From Hydractinia symbiolongicarpus (lineage: Eukaryota; Cnidaria; Hydrozoa; Anthoathecata; Hydractiniidae): a DNA stretch of 60,000 nt. Shown here in pieces: positions 35,135 to 50,880 of the stretch (positions are counted from its first letter, which is position 1; each line of letters opens with the position of its first letter). Location: assembly GCF_029227915.1 (NCBI RefSeq), contig NC_079881.1:16717501-16777500 (forward strand), written 5' to 3'. A program made the translations under genes and the position numbers. The notes below the pieces were generated by a model. The model was not told where the DNA came from. It saw nothing but the letters and a program-made list of their open reading frames with translations, and ran no database searches.

Positions 35135-38100
35135 TGTTTCTTATTTTATCTTCTTAGTTATCAATCAGAATCAATATTATACAGAATTTTAAAAAAAGAT
35201 TTAAATAGCCGCTATACTTTAGTTAACAGTTCTGCATAATGGTTTTAGTTACAACGAAATTATGGGCGTGCAGATTTATTCGTATTATAAAAGACACCTT
35301 TTCTATACTTTTGAAATGATAAAGGTGTTTTCGTAGAGAATTTTGTGTCTTCTTTATAAAATAATAATTTACTTGATAACACCTGTTGATAATACAAGTT
35401 TAAAGCACGAAAAATTTAAATTTCAAAATTTGTAACACCAATTAAAATCATTTTGGTGTAAATAGATTTTGAAATTTCTCAAGTTTTATATAACACAGTC
35501 GCAATATCTTAATTCAAAAAGCTTTACCGAGGCTTAAGATTAATCCCCTCCCATTATACTTTAAGAAGAATGTATAGCAAGAGAATTTCAAATTTCAAAT
35601 ATTTAAGACGTATTAGAAATTCCCAGCAGCATACGTTTCAGACGAGTGTACGAGATATAATTTAGGGCAGGGCGAAATATCAGTTACTGAGATGAAATGT
35701 TTAAAAATACGGGCAAAAATGGTGAGAACGGCGAATCAGATATCCTGATGACAATTTGTATGTTCTTGAAATTAATCTTAAAAAAATTTTGAAATTCCAT
35801 GTTAACAATCATGCTGTAAAATTGATAATTCGAATAGTAATAATTTCTTAACCAAATATAGTTCAGCAATAAATGTAGCAACATCTGGATATTTTAGCTC
35901 AAAAGCATTTGAAACTTCCTTTCATGCTTAAGATTTTTTGAAAATGCTAATGGTGGCTGTTTTAATAAAAAAAGAAATTAAAAAAAAATTATAATTTTGG
36001 TACAAGCTTTACAAACTTTACTTTAAACCGGGTTGCTATTCATGGTTTACTTCCAAGTGGATGAGTTCATTTTCCTTTGATGTTACTGAAAATACGTTTT
36101 TTACAAGAATAATTAAAATTCCATTATAACTAATTTTCTATTGTTCTAAGCAAATGGCCTATTGTTTTTAACCTAAAATCTCCCTTTGATATTCTAATAA
36201 AGCATATTCTTATAAAATATAAAAAGCGTGTACGTCATTTTTGCCGAGAAAAGCCGCGAGTTTTTGTTTGTTTACATTTTAAATCATGTGATCACCATAA
36301 AATAATTTTTATTTGCTGAAAAAAACCACGTGATTAAATAATGTATTTCTATTCGTTGGAAAATCCAAGTTTCTCTTGACGACCAAAGCAGCCGTAAATT
36401 TTTGAAATTCAGGAAGGCGAACGAAGGAAGGAGGTTGCTTGTTACATACCTTTACAAATATCGAAGCAAAACATATTTTATATGCTGTACAACTTTTAAC
36501 TAATATCGATACTGTTTAGGCACGGAACTCTCAAGCGAATGTACGTAAGTATAATAGTGAAGTTGCGTTTTCTTCTTTTGGAAGAAATCTTCGACCTCCC
36601 CCCCTCTGGCCGTGGACCACAATGTTTACGTATCTGCGGTCAAATATGACATCGTATTTGGGATCTTCACCCTCCTGAGGGACAAACTCCTATTTTTAAC
36701 AAACTTTATATTTATGAAGTATGTGGAGCACTAAATGAGAGAATGGTCTGATCCCGAAAAAAATGGCTGTAGAGAAGACGTGACGCAAACTGTTCAGGAT
36801 GTGATGATCAGCATTAGCTCTTTTGCAGCTGCATACTGGTACATGACTGAATTTAAAGCTGGTGAAATAGCTTAGGCAGCACCTGAAAACCATGTTCAAT
36901 CAGAAGAATGGATAAAGATGCTGTCTCCGGTAAAGTGGGTGTTGCATTTATTAACTTGCAATTATGTGAAATAAATGTTTAACTGGCATTTAGCGTAACC
37001 TTCCAATTAACTAGAATTTTGCACCTGATAAGATTTAAATTTTGGTTTTAGGTTTGAGAAATGGATGAAGTAACCACTAATTCAATACCTCCTTCCTGTA
37101 AAGATGTGATAAGTGAAGATTCTCCCTTCAGTATTGTAATAGTCATATTTTAATAAAGTTGCACAAGAAGGTTATTAAAAACTAGTTGAATGAAAAATAT
37201 TACCTTATAGGGGAAGTAAGCATTTATGCTAACATATTTCCGTACACGCAGCAATTGACTGCTAATATTCACATGGTTTGTTCAGAAGTTAAATTATCTG
37301 TTTCAACCATTTCTGTATTGGGTTTAAACGTAGATCAAGAGAATGTATCAGTTTTTGTTCTTAAAGAACATTTGCAGGCATTTTCAGAGTTTTTTTTATG
37401 ACATTATTAGTTGATTCAGAACCGGGTGGGTTCCTTTGTAATAATTAATTTATTAATTAATGTATAAACATCAAATAGTTATGTTGTCATTTAAAAAGTG
37501 TCACAAACAGGCCACAGACAGAAAAAGGCACACTATGCAAGTCTAACTAGAACTTGCATACAAGGTCTTGCAGTTATAATTTGCAGAACAACTGGTTGTA
37601 GCAAAGCATAATAATCCGATAAGGTGTCTAAATTGCTCTCTAGAAAGCACACCTATATTGCACATAAATCACCTACCAAATCTTAGTTTTATATAGAAAA
37701 CACTTTTAACTTTAATTTTAAACATACTAAATGGACCATGTCAGAAGACTTTGAAAGTACACTTTGTTCGGACAGGCTGTGACACATGTTGACCTTATGA
37801 TTTCATGCTTTTGTCAATGACCGCACTTAGTCTTAATGGCCAGAAAATAATCTTGTATCCAAGTTAAAATATGGCGATATCAAGGTGATATCCTAAAAGT
37901 AGCTCTCAATAATCTTTTTATATATGAAATGTGTTTTTTTACCCATTTTGCAACGTGTTACTGTGTGTTTTTGCACATTTTTAATGTCTTTATAATGCAA
38001 GATCAAATGTATTTAGTGAGCATTTAATAATTTGAATTTTTACAAAATTGTGTTTGTCCACAATAATGTATATTTATTGTCAACTTTTAATCTTATTGGC

Positions 38101-38744
38101 TAAAACGATGCATTTTTTCTTTATTTTCGAAAAAAGGTGCAATAAAAAATTTGAATTAAAAATTGTAGAATACGAAGGAACGCATTTTCGAATTTTACAA
38201 AAGCAAACGAAATTGTAAACAAATGAAAAGCCAGAGTGGTTAAAATTAAACAATATGGCACGATTTGCATCATTATAAAGTGATGAAAGCATAAAACTTC
38301 ACAAAAATATGCACGAAACACTACTGAATCGTTATTGCATTGTACTGCAACCCTTTTGAAGCCGTTACTAGTTTGATTGCATTCCGTTAATCAGTAGAAA
38401 ACACTTGTGGTTTGTCATCACACTAAGATGTCTCCTTCTCTATTTCTATCCTTCTAGATATAGCTTACAGTTTTTTAATTCGTGTGTATACAAATATTTA
38501 CGAAATCAATTACTTTGCCTATAAGAAACCTCAAGATGGGTTTCCACTAAAATGAATGCGATCGAACTGATTGATACCGGTTACCGCCAAAACTTACATC
38601 TAATTATACCTACGTGATATAATTTAACTGATTCATACGGGAAATTGGCAGTGATGATTGGACAAAAAACCCAACCTAATAGCAACCATAATGGTAGCAA
38701 CTAGTATAGAAAGTGTTGCGGAGAGGTTGCCAAGGCAAAGGCAT
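35135..38744. other. Non-coding stretch
   Basis: No gene recognised. Open frames at 36716-36869 and 37186-37401 show no domain I know. Confidence 0.4.
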
Positions 38745-39075
38745 TAAGCACGGCAAAGTCACGGCAAAGGCAGCCAAGGAAAGAGGAAGAGGAATCAGCA
38801 AGGCAGGGGTAGGCAAGGCATGGGAGGCACAGGCAAGGGCATAGTAGGCAGGCACCAGAAAAGGCATGGGAAGGGTAGGCAAAGGCATTAAGCACGGCAA
38901 GAAAAGGGCACGGCAATGCACGGCAAAGCAGGCAAGGAAACAGGAAGAGGAATCAGCAAGGCAGGGGTAGGCAAGGCATGGGACGCACAGGCAAGGTCAT
39001 AGAAGGCAGGCAACAGAAAAGGCATAGGAAGGGTAGGCAATGGCAAGGGGACGGCAAGGCAGGGGCAGGCACGTT
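38745..39075 (+). repeat. GGCAAGG-type minisatellite with 158-bp higher-order copy
   Basis: Degenerate 5-11 bp units around 'GGCAAGGCA' fill this stretch. A longer block starting 'AGGAAGAGGAATCAGCAAGG' at about 38784 recurs 158 bp downstream (38942) with few changes. The strand is G/A-rich and almost free of T in places; open frames on the minus strand (Pro/Leu/Cys/Ala-rich) are repeat artefacts. Confidence 0.85.
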
Positions 39076-39227
39076 AATAGAAACTCTCTCCCCCTACAAC
39101 TCAAAGATATACTCAATGTAAAGTATTACATTTATATAAGGTCAATATACAGTGAATCATCTTAGCAGAATTATGTGCCAATATAATACAACCTGGTTGT
39201 TGTAGGTGCAAGATAATAGTTTTTCAT

Positions 39228-39295
39228 GCCCTGTCCAGGATTCGAACCTGGATCTCTCGTTTGCAAGAGTGTCATAGCCATTAGACCAACAGTGC
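39228..39295 (-). tRNA. Degenerate tRNA-like sequence (Ala-TGC or Cys-GCA like)
   Basis: Minus-strand sequence has a 7-bp acceptor stem with one mismatch (GCACTGT / ACAGGGC), an A-box-like D arm 'TGGTCTAATGGCTATGAC', and a perfect T arm 'CCAGGTTCGAATCCTGG'. The anticodon arm 'CTCTTGCAAACGAGAG' is short by two or three bases, so a regular 7-base loop cannot form. At 68 nt it is shorter than a working tRNA. Probably a tRNA pseudogene or the head of a tRNA-derived SINE. Confidence 0.55.
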
Positions 39296-41699
39296 GTAAT
39301 AATGATGTAATTTTGTTAATTACATATACTGAAATGTCTAATTAACTAAGCTTTTAAAAAAGATTGGTCATTATCCATCCATTATCCATTATCCAGGTTC
39401 ACCTTTCGTTTTAACGGATCGTGTATTTCAGGCTTAATCCCAAAACTTGAGGTGAAACTAAGTATGTCTATAGAAAATTTTCCCAATGTAAAGGAACGAC
39501 TATTATCAGAACAAACTACCTTATTCCATGAAATTAACAAGTCAAGAAACTAACCCGAATTAAATTAACAATAACATTACGGCAACAGTCGAATCCACGG
39601 TAGTGAAGCGGTCTCCTCTATTACAATGCGGTTTGGAAATCAAAATAAAAGTTTTTGTTGTTTGGAAAGACAATGTTAAAAATTTTTAAATTTTGGAAGA
39701 AGAAGTGGTTTTATCACTTGGATCAGAGTATGAAGATGATACAAAAGCTATTTAAAAAAGATCTCTGAAAAAAAAGAACACTGTTGAGCTATCGTCCAAT
39801 TACCTTTGGTGTCGGTAACATGTGACCATGTCAATGTCTATATAAACATTGACAGGAAGTATTATATGTGGAAAAATTAGCGATGTTCTTTTGTTGATTT
39901 TGCTAAGTTTTTTTAGTCATTCTTTATATACATTTAAAAAATTTGTCAAGAGCCAACACATTTTGTGGAGCTGGATAAAACTACAAAGACAGATTTTTGA
40001 GAATTCTCTTATGATGCTATCTTCTAATCATCTAGCATAAGAGAAAACTTAATAGGCATTTTTATGCTAGTTAAATTGGTAGTTTTATGCTAGCTTAGCT
40101 GCTACTGTTGTGCTAGATAGCTTTAGGTGTATGTAAGGGGTTTTCACAACCTTTAAAAAACAGTGATCATACCCTCCACTTCTTTCTTGAAAAATCTCAT
40201 CATTTCGCTTCTAGCTGGCTGACTACGTTTAGCACCATCTTTAAAACACAACAAAAACTCCATCGCCGTGCTAAAAACACGTTGTCTCGCTCAATCAGAT
40301 ATTTACGAAAATTTACCAACAAATGACCAGATAAAATTACTGGGCAACACTGATAAAATGGCAGAATTTTTTTATAAATTTGATGTATAGGGACGAAATC
40401 GTATAGAAATCCTATATACTCTCCACCGTGCTTACTTTTCACTTATATTTGGCTTATTTAATGAGGAAATGGGCTTCGCTACGCTCCGTGTGCTAGCGCG
40501 CACTCCGCTACTCTCCGCAATAAATGTAAAAAAATAACATTGCCAGAGATTTGTCAAAACATAACTACCTACATCGAAAATCATATTGCAGTAAATTTCG
40601 AATCACTTCGCTGAAACGGCTATTTCAATTCTTCTTTACAACGAAGAACATCCAATTCATGGTTCTCAATTAAGTGGTCACAAAAATATGTAAAGTTTAA
40701 AATCATATTACACGGCTTCAAAAGTAAACAACAAGATTACTTGTCGTTTTTACCACGGTTGCTCGAACTGATTAAGTATCAGTTCGAGCAACCGTAGTAA
40801 AAAAGTCCTCCGCAAAACATTAAAATACTGCAGCAATTTCTAAATGTTGATAATCTTAAATCGACGCACAATGGTGCACACATGAATAACTGCGTTTTTA
40901 ATATAGACATTCATTAACAAAAGGAGTATCAAGGAAAACGCTTCAAAGTTGTGGGATAACTCTTTTTCTGAAGAAGAACAAATTTTGGTTTCAAAAACGT
41001 TTAAAAAATTTCTATATATGGTACTCGAATGTTCTGTTTTTTCTTTGTTCATGTATTCAAAAAATTGATACAATGAAAATCAAATCAAACTTTTTCTTTC
41101 GTTATGAAAACTGGTTTTTACAACCTTGTCACAAAAAAATCTAAAAAAAATAATCCTGGTTTCTACAAACCAAAACAAACTTTTGACGTCGAGTAATATT
41201 TCTCGGTATAAATAGACAAAACAGTTTATATTGTATATTAATAATCAAAATTATATATTAATAAACCAACTGAAGATTGTAATTGTATGACAAATCATTG
41301 ATAAAAAGAAGCAATTTTCCCAGTAGTTACATCTTTGTAACAAAATTTTCTACAGAAAACGCAAAAGTGCCTCTCCTTTTCTGTAATTTTATGTTTATGT
41401 GACGGATGTACGCAAGATGAAAAACATAATCAAGAATGATGCTTCTTAATTGTAGTCTCAATCCCTCATGGGTGTCTGGTATTCTCTTTTAGTGCAATAT
41501 TCTTAACTGTATCTACATTTTTTTCTTTATTTTAACCGGTAAATGTTAAAAATGATTCTGGCATTCATGGAAATTTTTTCATCATTTATAAACACAAGTG
41601 ACGGGGAGGAAAACAATGATATGGTATGTATGTCCTTCACTTGATAATAACTATCACATTTTCTGTTACCATGTTAATCGCACATAAAGGGTTTGAAGT
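39296..41699. other. Non-coding stretch with a long hairpin
   Basis: No gene recognised. A 26-bp-arm hairpin sits at 40747-40803. The minus-strand open frame 40840-41073 is unrecognised. Confidence 0.4.
40747..40803. repeat. Inverted repeat, 26-bp arms, 5-nt loop
   Basis: Arms 40747-40772 and 40778-40803 pair with one mismatch; the core is 'GGTTGCTCGAACTGAT' and its complement. The loop is 'taagt'. Confidence 0.9.
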
Positions 41700-44600
41700 G
41701 TGTACTACTACACATTTTGTTGGAAAATGGCAGAACATTTTTTTTGCAGCTGCGACTACATACAACTTCGTGGAACTAATATTTATGTTAAATATTTGAA
41801 TACTAGTCTATCGATGATTCTGACTTCAACGAAGTCAGAACGAACGAACGAAGTCGAAGCAACAACAGACACAGAAGTTTCATCAGAGAAATATGAAGAT
41901 GGGGATGACGAGCCAGATACACTTCACCCAAATAAGAAAGCGAAGACATCGACCTCCGAACCTGTTGTTAAATCAAAAAGGTTAGAAAAGAAATATAATT
42001 CAACAAAAGCGAAAAAATATTTTCATGAAATGCTTTCCTTTGTTGGTGATTTTTAAAATTGTTTATGTTTGTTGTTTAGACGATTAAAAATGAATTTGAT
42101 TAATGCCTATTTTGTAAAGTTACCCACACTGTTTTTCCCTTTTTTAGTCAAACTTTAAGAATATTTAAAATTTTCGCCTGGTGGCCTTAGAGTCTCTGCA
42201 TTTAAAGAGGCTTTAACAATAAGTCTACTAAGAGCACGCACAAAACATGCAAGAAAATAAGGCAATGTGCAAGGTACAATTCCTTTAATCCGAATAAAGG
42301 AATGTAAAAAAAGTCTTCGTGACAAACTTTTGTGAGTTGAAAAGACAAACCTTAATTATTTTAATACATATTTATTCGTCAAAAAAAAAAAGTTTGTAGT
42401 TGCAAGTCCATTGGTTTCGTCATTTTATTGCTTTAGTTATCACTATACAGACAGTGGCCAAAGGTCTTGATGGAAGTCGTTTTTATGATTGTGTACATTG
42501 CTGTTACTTCTGTGGTAAATTAGATACGGAAATCGGAAGGCACTTGTAGATAGTTCACAAAGACGAAGATGAGATTACAGGGTTGCACACTTCCGATGAA
42601 AAAGAAAAAGATATAAAGCTTCGTTTCAGAGTTAAAAGAGTTGATTTTATCCAAAATGAAAAAGGATGAAATCTAACAATGTGCTTCCAAAGATGTTTTA
42701 ATAACTACATACGGTTCCTTCCGAATGAATTCTGTTGCAAAATTGAACGCAATCTTAAACAGAATGAGAGTGTTAGCGAGTATTCGTAAAACTTACAAAG
42801 GAGGACTGGTAGTTATCACGTATTATAGCCTTTCTCTGCATTATTTTTATTTTGCTTCGATATTACTATTGCTCATTTTGAAAATATATCTTACATAAAA
42901 TATGGCGTTTCTATATTTCTATATATAATCTCCTGCATTTTGTGAAGGCTTACCAGCGCAATATTTCGGAATTTGAAGATTGTTTTAGCCGATCTAAGGG
43001 GCAAAGCTTGAAAATTTTCTTCGCCCGTCGGCCTCAGCCATGGTCGGGCCTTCTGTAATACTGAATAATTTAGCCCCTCCACTTTCAAAATTGCTTCGGC
43101 GCGCCTGCATCAAAAACAAATGGTTTTTATTTAGAAGAGCTTTTTTCGCTTGATCTTGAGACGTCTGCCATGCTTTCCAAAGAAACTGACCCCAGGCGGT
43201 TTCACAAAAAGTTGTTTTTACAACGACAAATATGTCCAATTAGTTTTTTTAGTTAAAGTGATATTGTGTGTCGATTTTGATGGCTTAACATGATGTGACA
43301 CATATGTCCCATCGGACATTAAGGTTTCAAATTTTAAGTTTTGCAGGTCATTCACATTTTCCTGTATAGTTAGTATATAATGCACTTTAAGCAGATGATA
43401 TAAGGAAATAAAGATGTCAGGGTTCAGACTCGCTATCTTTTATGCTACAATTTTAAACAAAAATATGCTCGCTTGCATTTTTTCATTCTGTTTTCCCGAA
43501 GTCTGATTATAGAAGGGTCGATGACATGCATTACTTTGTTATTTCTTTTATTTTGGATGTAGTTCATGTTAGGGGAAAGAGGGGGAGGCAGGTACCCGTG
43601 TTTATGGAAGTGGATGTGCTAGCTGCAATGGAAGCATTGGGGAAGTATAATAAAAATGCACTTGGTATTTGCCCTAAAAACAGTTATTTATTTTCAACAC
43701 CACAAGATCATCTAAACGCCCTTAAAGAGCCATTGATTGCATGAATAACGTGTTAAAATTAATTAAAGACCTTCAGTATGCCGAGCGACTTCGATCAACC
43801 GAAATTTGACGTGCGCTGAATATTTTTGTCAAAAGGTACGCGAAAATTAAACTGCGTGAATTAAAAAAAGACAACAAAAAAAAAGGAGTAAAGTGATTTA
43901 AAGTCTTTTGATAATTTTTAGATAGTATACAAGGTCGATAAGCTTATAAAAACAAAGCAAAAATTTTAATTTCGTACACTTTAATGTGTAATTATTGATG
44001 TGTTGATAAAGCTTCTTTTATAATTTTCTGTTAAGATTGGCAAAAAAGATGCACAATAAACTCGCGCAAAATTGTTATTAATGTCCTCGATAAAATTGGC
44101 GCATCTGGATCACGCTCACCCTCAATTTAAAAATGAATTGTCCGATAAATTAATTTCGCATTTTTTAGCCAAATTTGCAAAATTAGGTTCCCGCAAGAAA
44201 TTAAAGATGTGAAATTCGCGAAATTAGGTTTTCTTAAAAACTAGCCTATTTCGAACCTACTGACAAGAGAATACAAAAAAATTAACAGTTTTCGTTTAGT
44301 CTAAAGTCTTAAAAGAAGTTACAAATTTGTTTTGTTTCTTTTCTTGATCATAATAAAATCAAAATGGAAATTAAATATTTTTCCCGCTTTTTGTTTTTTA
44401 ACCATTTTTGACTTTTAATGCCCCTCTATAACTCCCCCCCCCCTCTGATTCCGCATAAGTCAGTAATGAAGAAGAAAAACTTGGCAGCGGTAGCGACAAA
44501 GAAAGTATTGAAATCTCTAGCGTAGCGAAACCAGGTAATTATTTGTGCTTGTGCACAATAATTATTAAAATTGTGCAAAATGTTTAAAAATTTAAATTAA

Positions 44601-44924
44601 GGTAAATTTACTTTGGCTTATTCTCCAAATTTTTAATCCACCGTAATTTTTCAATTTAGGACATCAGTAGTACCTGTGTCAAACCTTCAAAAGTAAATTA
44701 CAATTAGTTGCATTATTTAGAATTGTCAGATGCAAGTGAAAACGCGAGAAGGAAATGGTCGTCGGAACAATGCGAGCTTGTTTTAAGAGTATTCCACAAG
44801 CACGTTATTGAAAACTCACTGCCCGGAAAAGTCGAATGTTTGAAGTTGCTGTCGAAGAACCCTTGTTTACGTGACAGAAATCACCTACCGCCATTAAACT
44901 ATCCTCCGTATAGGATACTTTGAA
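41700..44924 (+). pseudogene. Scattered exons of a cnidarian zinc-finger gene family, probably broken
   Basis: Four blocks on the + strand read like parts of one protein family that I know from animal genomes only as uncharacterised: (a) to 42056, an acidic plus basic segment with a nuclear signal ('HPNKKAKTSTSEPVVKSKRL'); (b) 42463-42610, 'FYDCVHCCYFCGKLDTEIGR' then HL, stop, 'VHKDEDEI', a CxxC...H...H finger; (c) 43526-43744, 'VVHVRGKRGRQVPVFM' and 'NSYLFSTP'; (d) 44461-44535, an acidic linker ending at a donor; (e) 44727-44924 after an acceptor, 'ARRKWSSEQCELVLRVFHKH' and 'LPGKVECLKL'. The order matches the family (finger, RGKRG block, Myb-like C-terminal block). The in-frame TAG within the finger argues for a pseudogene. 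DNA binding is inferred. Confidence 0.5.
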
Positions 44925-45620
44925 AAAATATAGAATGAAATAGGCCACCTAGTATAAAACAGTTTTACATTTTTTTTTATATTTTCTAATATTGAAACGA
45001 TATTTATGTTAATTTGACTGGGAAAGCAGGTTTGTTAAGGAGTTCATTTTTGTAATAGATAGCTGAAATGACCTTAGTAGTTCGCAAGAATAACCGCAGT
45101 GTTGTGTTCATTTCAATCCTGATACTAAAGTATTATCTAAAGAAATTTTCTTTACGAAGTTTTGTTAAATGTAGTAGGATCTCAACTGGGCGGAAATTGT
45201 TATGGCTGAACTTTTTCTGCAGTTAAATGACTGTTGGGCACAATATCTTTCGTCTAGTTAAGAGTCGCGTTTATTGGTTTTGAAAAACAGTACTTTTGTA
45301 GCAAGTACAAGGTTTTTTTTCACAGCCACGACGGACCTTTCGTTTACTTTCCTGTTGTTGTGTTTGCAAAAGCTTTTACCTATTGCAGTCAGAAAGCTCG
45401 TGTTACTTAAACTTTAAAGGTTGTTCTGCGTACGTATTTTTGCCTCTTCGTGCAGAATTGTTGCACCTTAACAGAACGATTTTTAGTAACTATATATAAG
45501 CAATTTTATTAGTTGTGTGTCGGCTTTTGTCTACCTACTTTGTCTACAGACTTACTTCAAAGTCATGTGGGAAAAAATCTTGTATCATATGCTCAACATT
45601 TTTTTACTCCAGTGCAGTTG
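44925..45620. other. Non-coding stretch left of the piggyBac element
   Basis: No gene recognised up to the TTAA target site at 45621. Confidence 0.4.
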
Positions 45621-45980
45621 TTAACCCTATTCATACCGTGCCGCGCTGTTGCAGCACATATGGTTTTTAAAAAGCCGCCATTATTTTTTGGGGGCACCGT
45701 TCATTGTGAAACCGCCTGACTTTTATTTTTTTTATATTTAGAACCGGTTTCTGGTAAAAAAAAAGAATTTAAATAAAAAATGCTGCTAATTTTAACGGTT
45801 TGTCTTGACCGGTCAGAAATTAAATTTTTTGAAGATTTTTGTTGTTTTCGGGCGACTCTTACATACAAAATCTTCAAAAATATTAAGCATATGCTCTTCC
45901 AATGTTTCAGTGACTCTTTCTAATATATTTCTAACTGTTTTTATATATATTCATTACAATTTCAGTAATAAATTATAATA

Positions 45981-48386
<2,406 letters not shown>

Positions 48387-49270
48387 CTTTTGAATGCGCA
48401 ATTGACTTTTTTCATCCAGTTGTCCTGTTTTATTTTATTTTACTACTTTAGGAACTAGTTTTACTAAATTCCTCTGCTTTTTATATATTTTACTGATATA
48501 TAGTATGGAAATTTACTTCGTTTACCCTGATTTTCCTACTTTTTACGTATAAAATTTTGGAAAATGTTGATTTATTTGATAATTTTTCAGACTAATTTAG
48601 CTTTTTCTGATTCTTGTGGTTTCATTAGGTATTGTGAATACTTCATACAAAATTTCAGATCAAGAAAAATATTTTTTATTCAGTTGTAGGCCCAATAGTG
48701 ATGTACCTCAACCGTGCAATATTCATACTTGACCGTATAAATTTTTTCATATTTCTCGCTTTTTCATGAGAGATTTTGGAGGCCTAAAATCACGTTTTCT
48801 TGAATCAAATTTGATTTTAGGGTAATTTAGTATATATTATTTGCCTAGAACCAAGTTATATTATTTTTTCAATTTTTCTCCATCCGTCCCGTTGATTTAG
48901 GGACGACATAGATATTTACTGTTTTCGGCTGACCGCGATTACTCCCAGGTCATTTTATGGATAATTTTGTAAGTTTATATGCTTTTTATTATCTCAAAGG
49001 ATTCATTTTATGTTAAATAAAGTGTATCCAAAATTTCAAATCAAAAGGACTTGTCGTTCCAGAGTTATGGCATCCGTGCTGTTAGAGCGCGGCACGGTAC
49101 CAGTTAGACCCCGGCGACACGGTATGAATAGGGTTAATTGATTACTGATAAAAACAAAAAATTGAAAAAAAATATCGTAAGTGATATGTGCAAATTTGTC
49201 CTTGCAACTAAATTTGTAAAATGTCAGTTTTGTCCCCAAAACTCAACACAACCTCTGAAAAACATTATCC

Positions 49271-50145
49271 ATGGAAAGAAATTATGATGACAATAATGCA
49301 GATGAAAATAATAAAGATATTAATAAAATGTACTCTTCTAGTAATCAAAGTGCCATATTTTCATTTTCAAATGCTATCACGAATACATCCACACTTGTAG
49401 AAGGTTCATTCTCAGAGAAACTATCCAATCTGAAACAGTTCTTTTCAATAGGCACTGTGCCAATTGCTTTAAATATCCGCCGTCGAAAAGTATATTCAGA
49501 TACTATACAGAAACTTAAACTTCATTATAAAAATAGCATGACCTCGTTTCAAGTAAACTTTATTGGAGATGACTTGACTGATGGATATGGCCCAACAAGA
49601 GAAATTTTTTTCTTTGTTTTTTAAAGATTCTAAGAAACACATTGTGGGCAAACAAACTTAGCAGCGGTTACTGAAAGTGTTTAAAAATGTGTCCTACACT
49701 GTCAGCAATGAAGGCGACGAGATTGTTGCTGAAAAAAGATCTACAGAAGACGATATAGTATACAATTTCACAAACTTTGTTGGGAGCTTAGGTGCAGAGG
49801 ACATGTGCGTAAAAACCATTGCAATCGATTCAGACATTCATGAAAATGCTTCTAACAAAAAAGTTGTTACAAAAAATTTGACAAAAAGAATCTAATTGAT
49901 TACATACAGTTCTGCTCTGGTTCAAAATTTGTGCTTGAGTCTATAAAAGAAAAAGGAACTGTTACGTTAATGTACTTGGACAATGCTTCTCGTGGTAAAA
50001 GAATTGTTATTAGCACTTGTGCCTTAGTGATTTAATTCCCTGTGTCCGCCAGATATTATAGATCACCAGAAGATTTTAATGAGCATTTCTGTGACGATAT
50101 TGTGTCTTCACTTGCTTTTGGAAAGTTTTTAGTTTTAATCTTATA
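49271..50145 (+). pseudogene. HECT E3 ligase fragment, copy 1
   Basis: A HECT ubiquitin-ligase start is readable: 'LNIRRRKVYSDTIQKLKLHY' and 'VNFIGDDLTDGYGPTREIF', the conserved 'F.GE..D.GGP.REFF' region with altered residues. The frame then breaks (TAA at about 49624). A second frame (from 49677) reads 'TEDDIVYNFTNFVGSLGAED', and a third gives 'FCSGSKFVLESIKEKG', 'KRIVISTCALVI', stop, 'FPVSARYYRSPEDFNEHF', resembling the C-terminal part of cnidarian HECT-type proteins. The central N-lobe is missing and the catalytic Cys of a normal HECT C-lobe cannot be assigned with confidence. The left side lies about 135 bp from the piggyBac target site. Confidence 0.65.
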
Positions 50146-50336
50146 ATTTGTTTAGGAAAATATTAATTTTGTTTTTTACTGATTTATTTAGTTCGAAATG
50201 CCGAGAAATCTGTTTTTATTACAAAATAGTTGTATACTGGCTATCAATTGCTAATTTTATATTTTGTTGGAAATATTTTTGTTTCTGTCTTGAGTGTCAA
50301 CTTTCTAGAGTTTTTGTATTTTTGTTGTATACAAGA

Positions 50337-50640
50337 TAATATGATGATGAAGTGACAAAACAGCTGGCTGTTGTGATATAACTTGTCAAATGACGGCTGG
50401 TTAATTATTATAGAGGTTTTAACCCTCCGAAGATTCTGCATAATAGCAAAACCCTCCATGTTAACAGGGATTCTTATAGGAAAAATACATTGACCATTAA
50501 ACAGGATGCGTAAAACAGTGGTAAAGCACAAAACACAAATAAAAAAACATAAAAAGACTACAAACAAAACACGTAAAATAAATAAAACTTTAAAAAATTT
50601 TGACGAAACTATCCTTAAAAGGATTAATCTTAGAATAATT
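50337..50640 (+). repeat. Dispersed repeat shared with 59310-59640, copy 1
   Basis: 'GTGACAAAACAGC', 'ACTTGTC', 'TAGAGGTT', 'ACCCTC', 'AAGATTC' and 'AAATAAATAAAACTTT' appear in the same order and similar spacing as at 59310-59640, where the repeat precedes a Helitron replication-protein fragment. Confidence 0.6.
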
Positions 50641-50880
50641 CCTACTGGATAATAAGAATAATGCCTCCCTACTAGACTGGTAACAAGTGGGACCGCCAAA
50701 CCCAAAGACCAGACAAAAAGTCTAGCTCCATTTCTATGCTTCTTACAGGATCTCAAGAGAGAGAAGGAAGTGAACAAACTCCTATATCACAGTTAACTAA
50801 CTGGCTAAGGATTAGATGGGGTAAATTGGAAGCACTAGAGAAATTTATTCCCTTCACCAATTTATTTTTATGGCATGAAG

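Noticed and set aside
38676-38921. Minus-strand frames rich in Pro, Leu, Cys and Ala.
   Set aside because: They follow the GGCAAGG minisatellite and have no signal of selection as protein.
39228-39295. A working tRNA gene.
   Set aside because: T arm and acceptor are good, but the anticodon arm lacks two or three bases, so it is listed only as a degenerate tRNA-like sequence.
42891-43239. Overlapping minus-strand frames at 42.9-43.2 kb as a gene.
   Set aside because: No domain, no splice structure, and they lie between the + strand exon blocks of the zinc-finger family.
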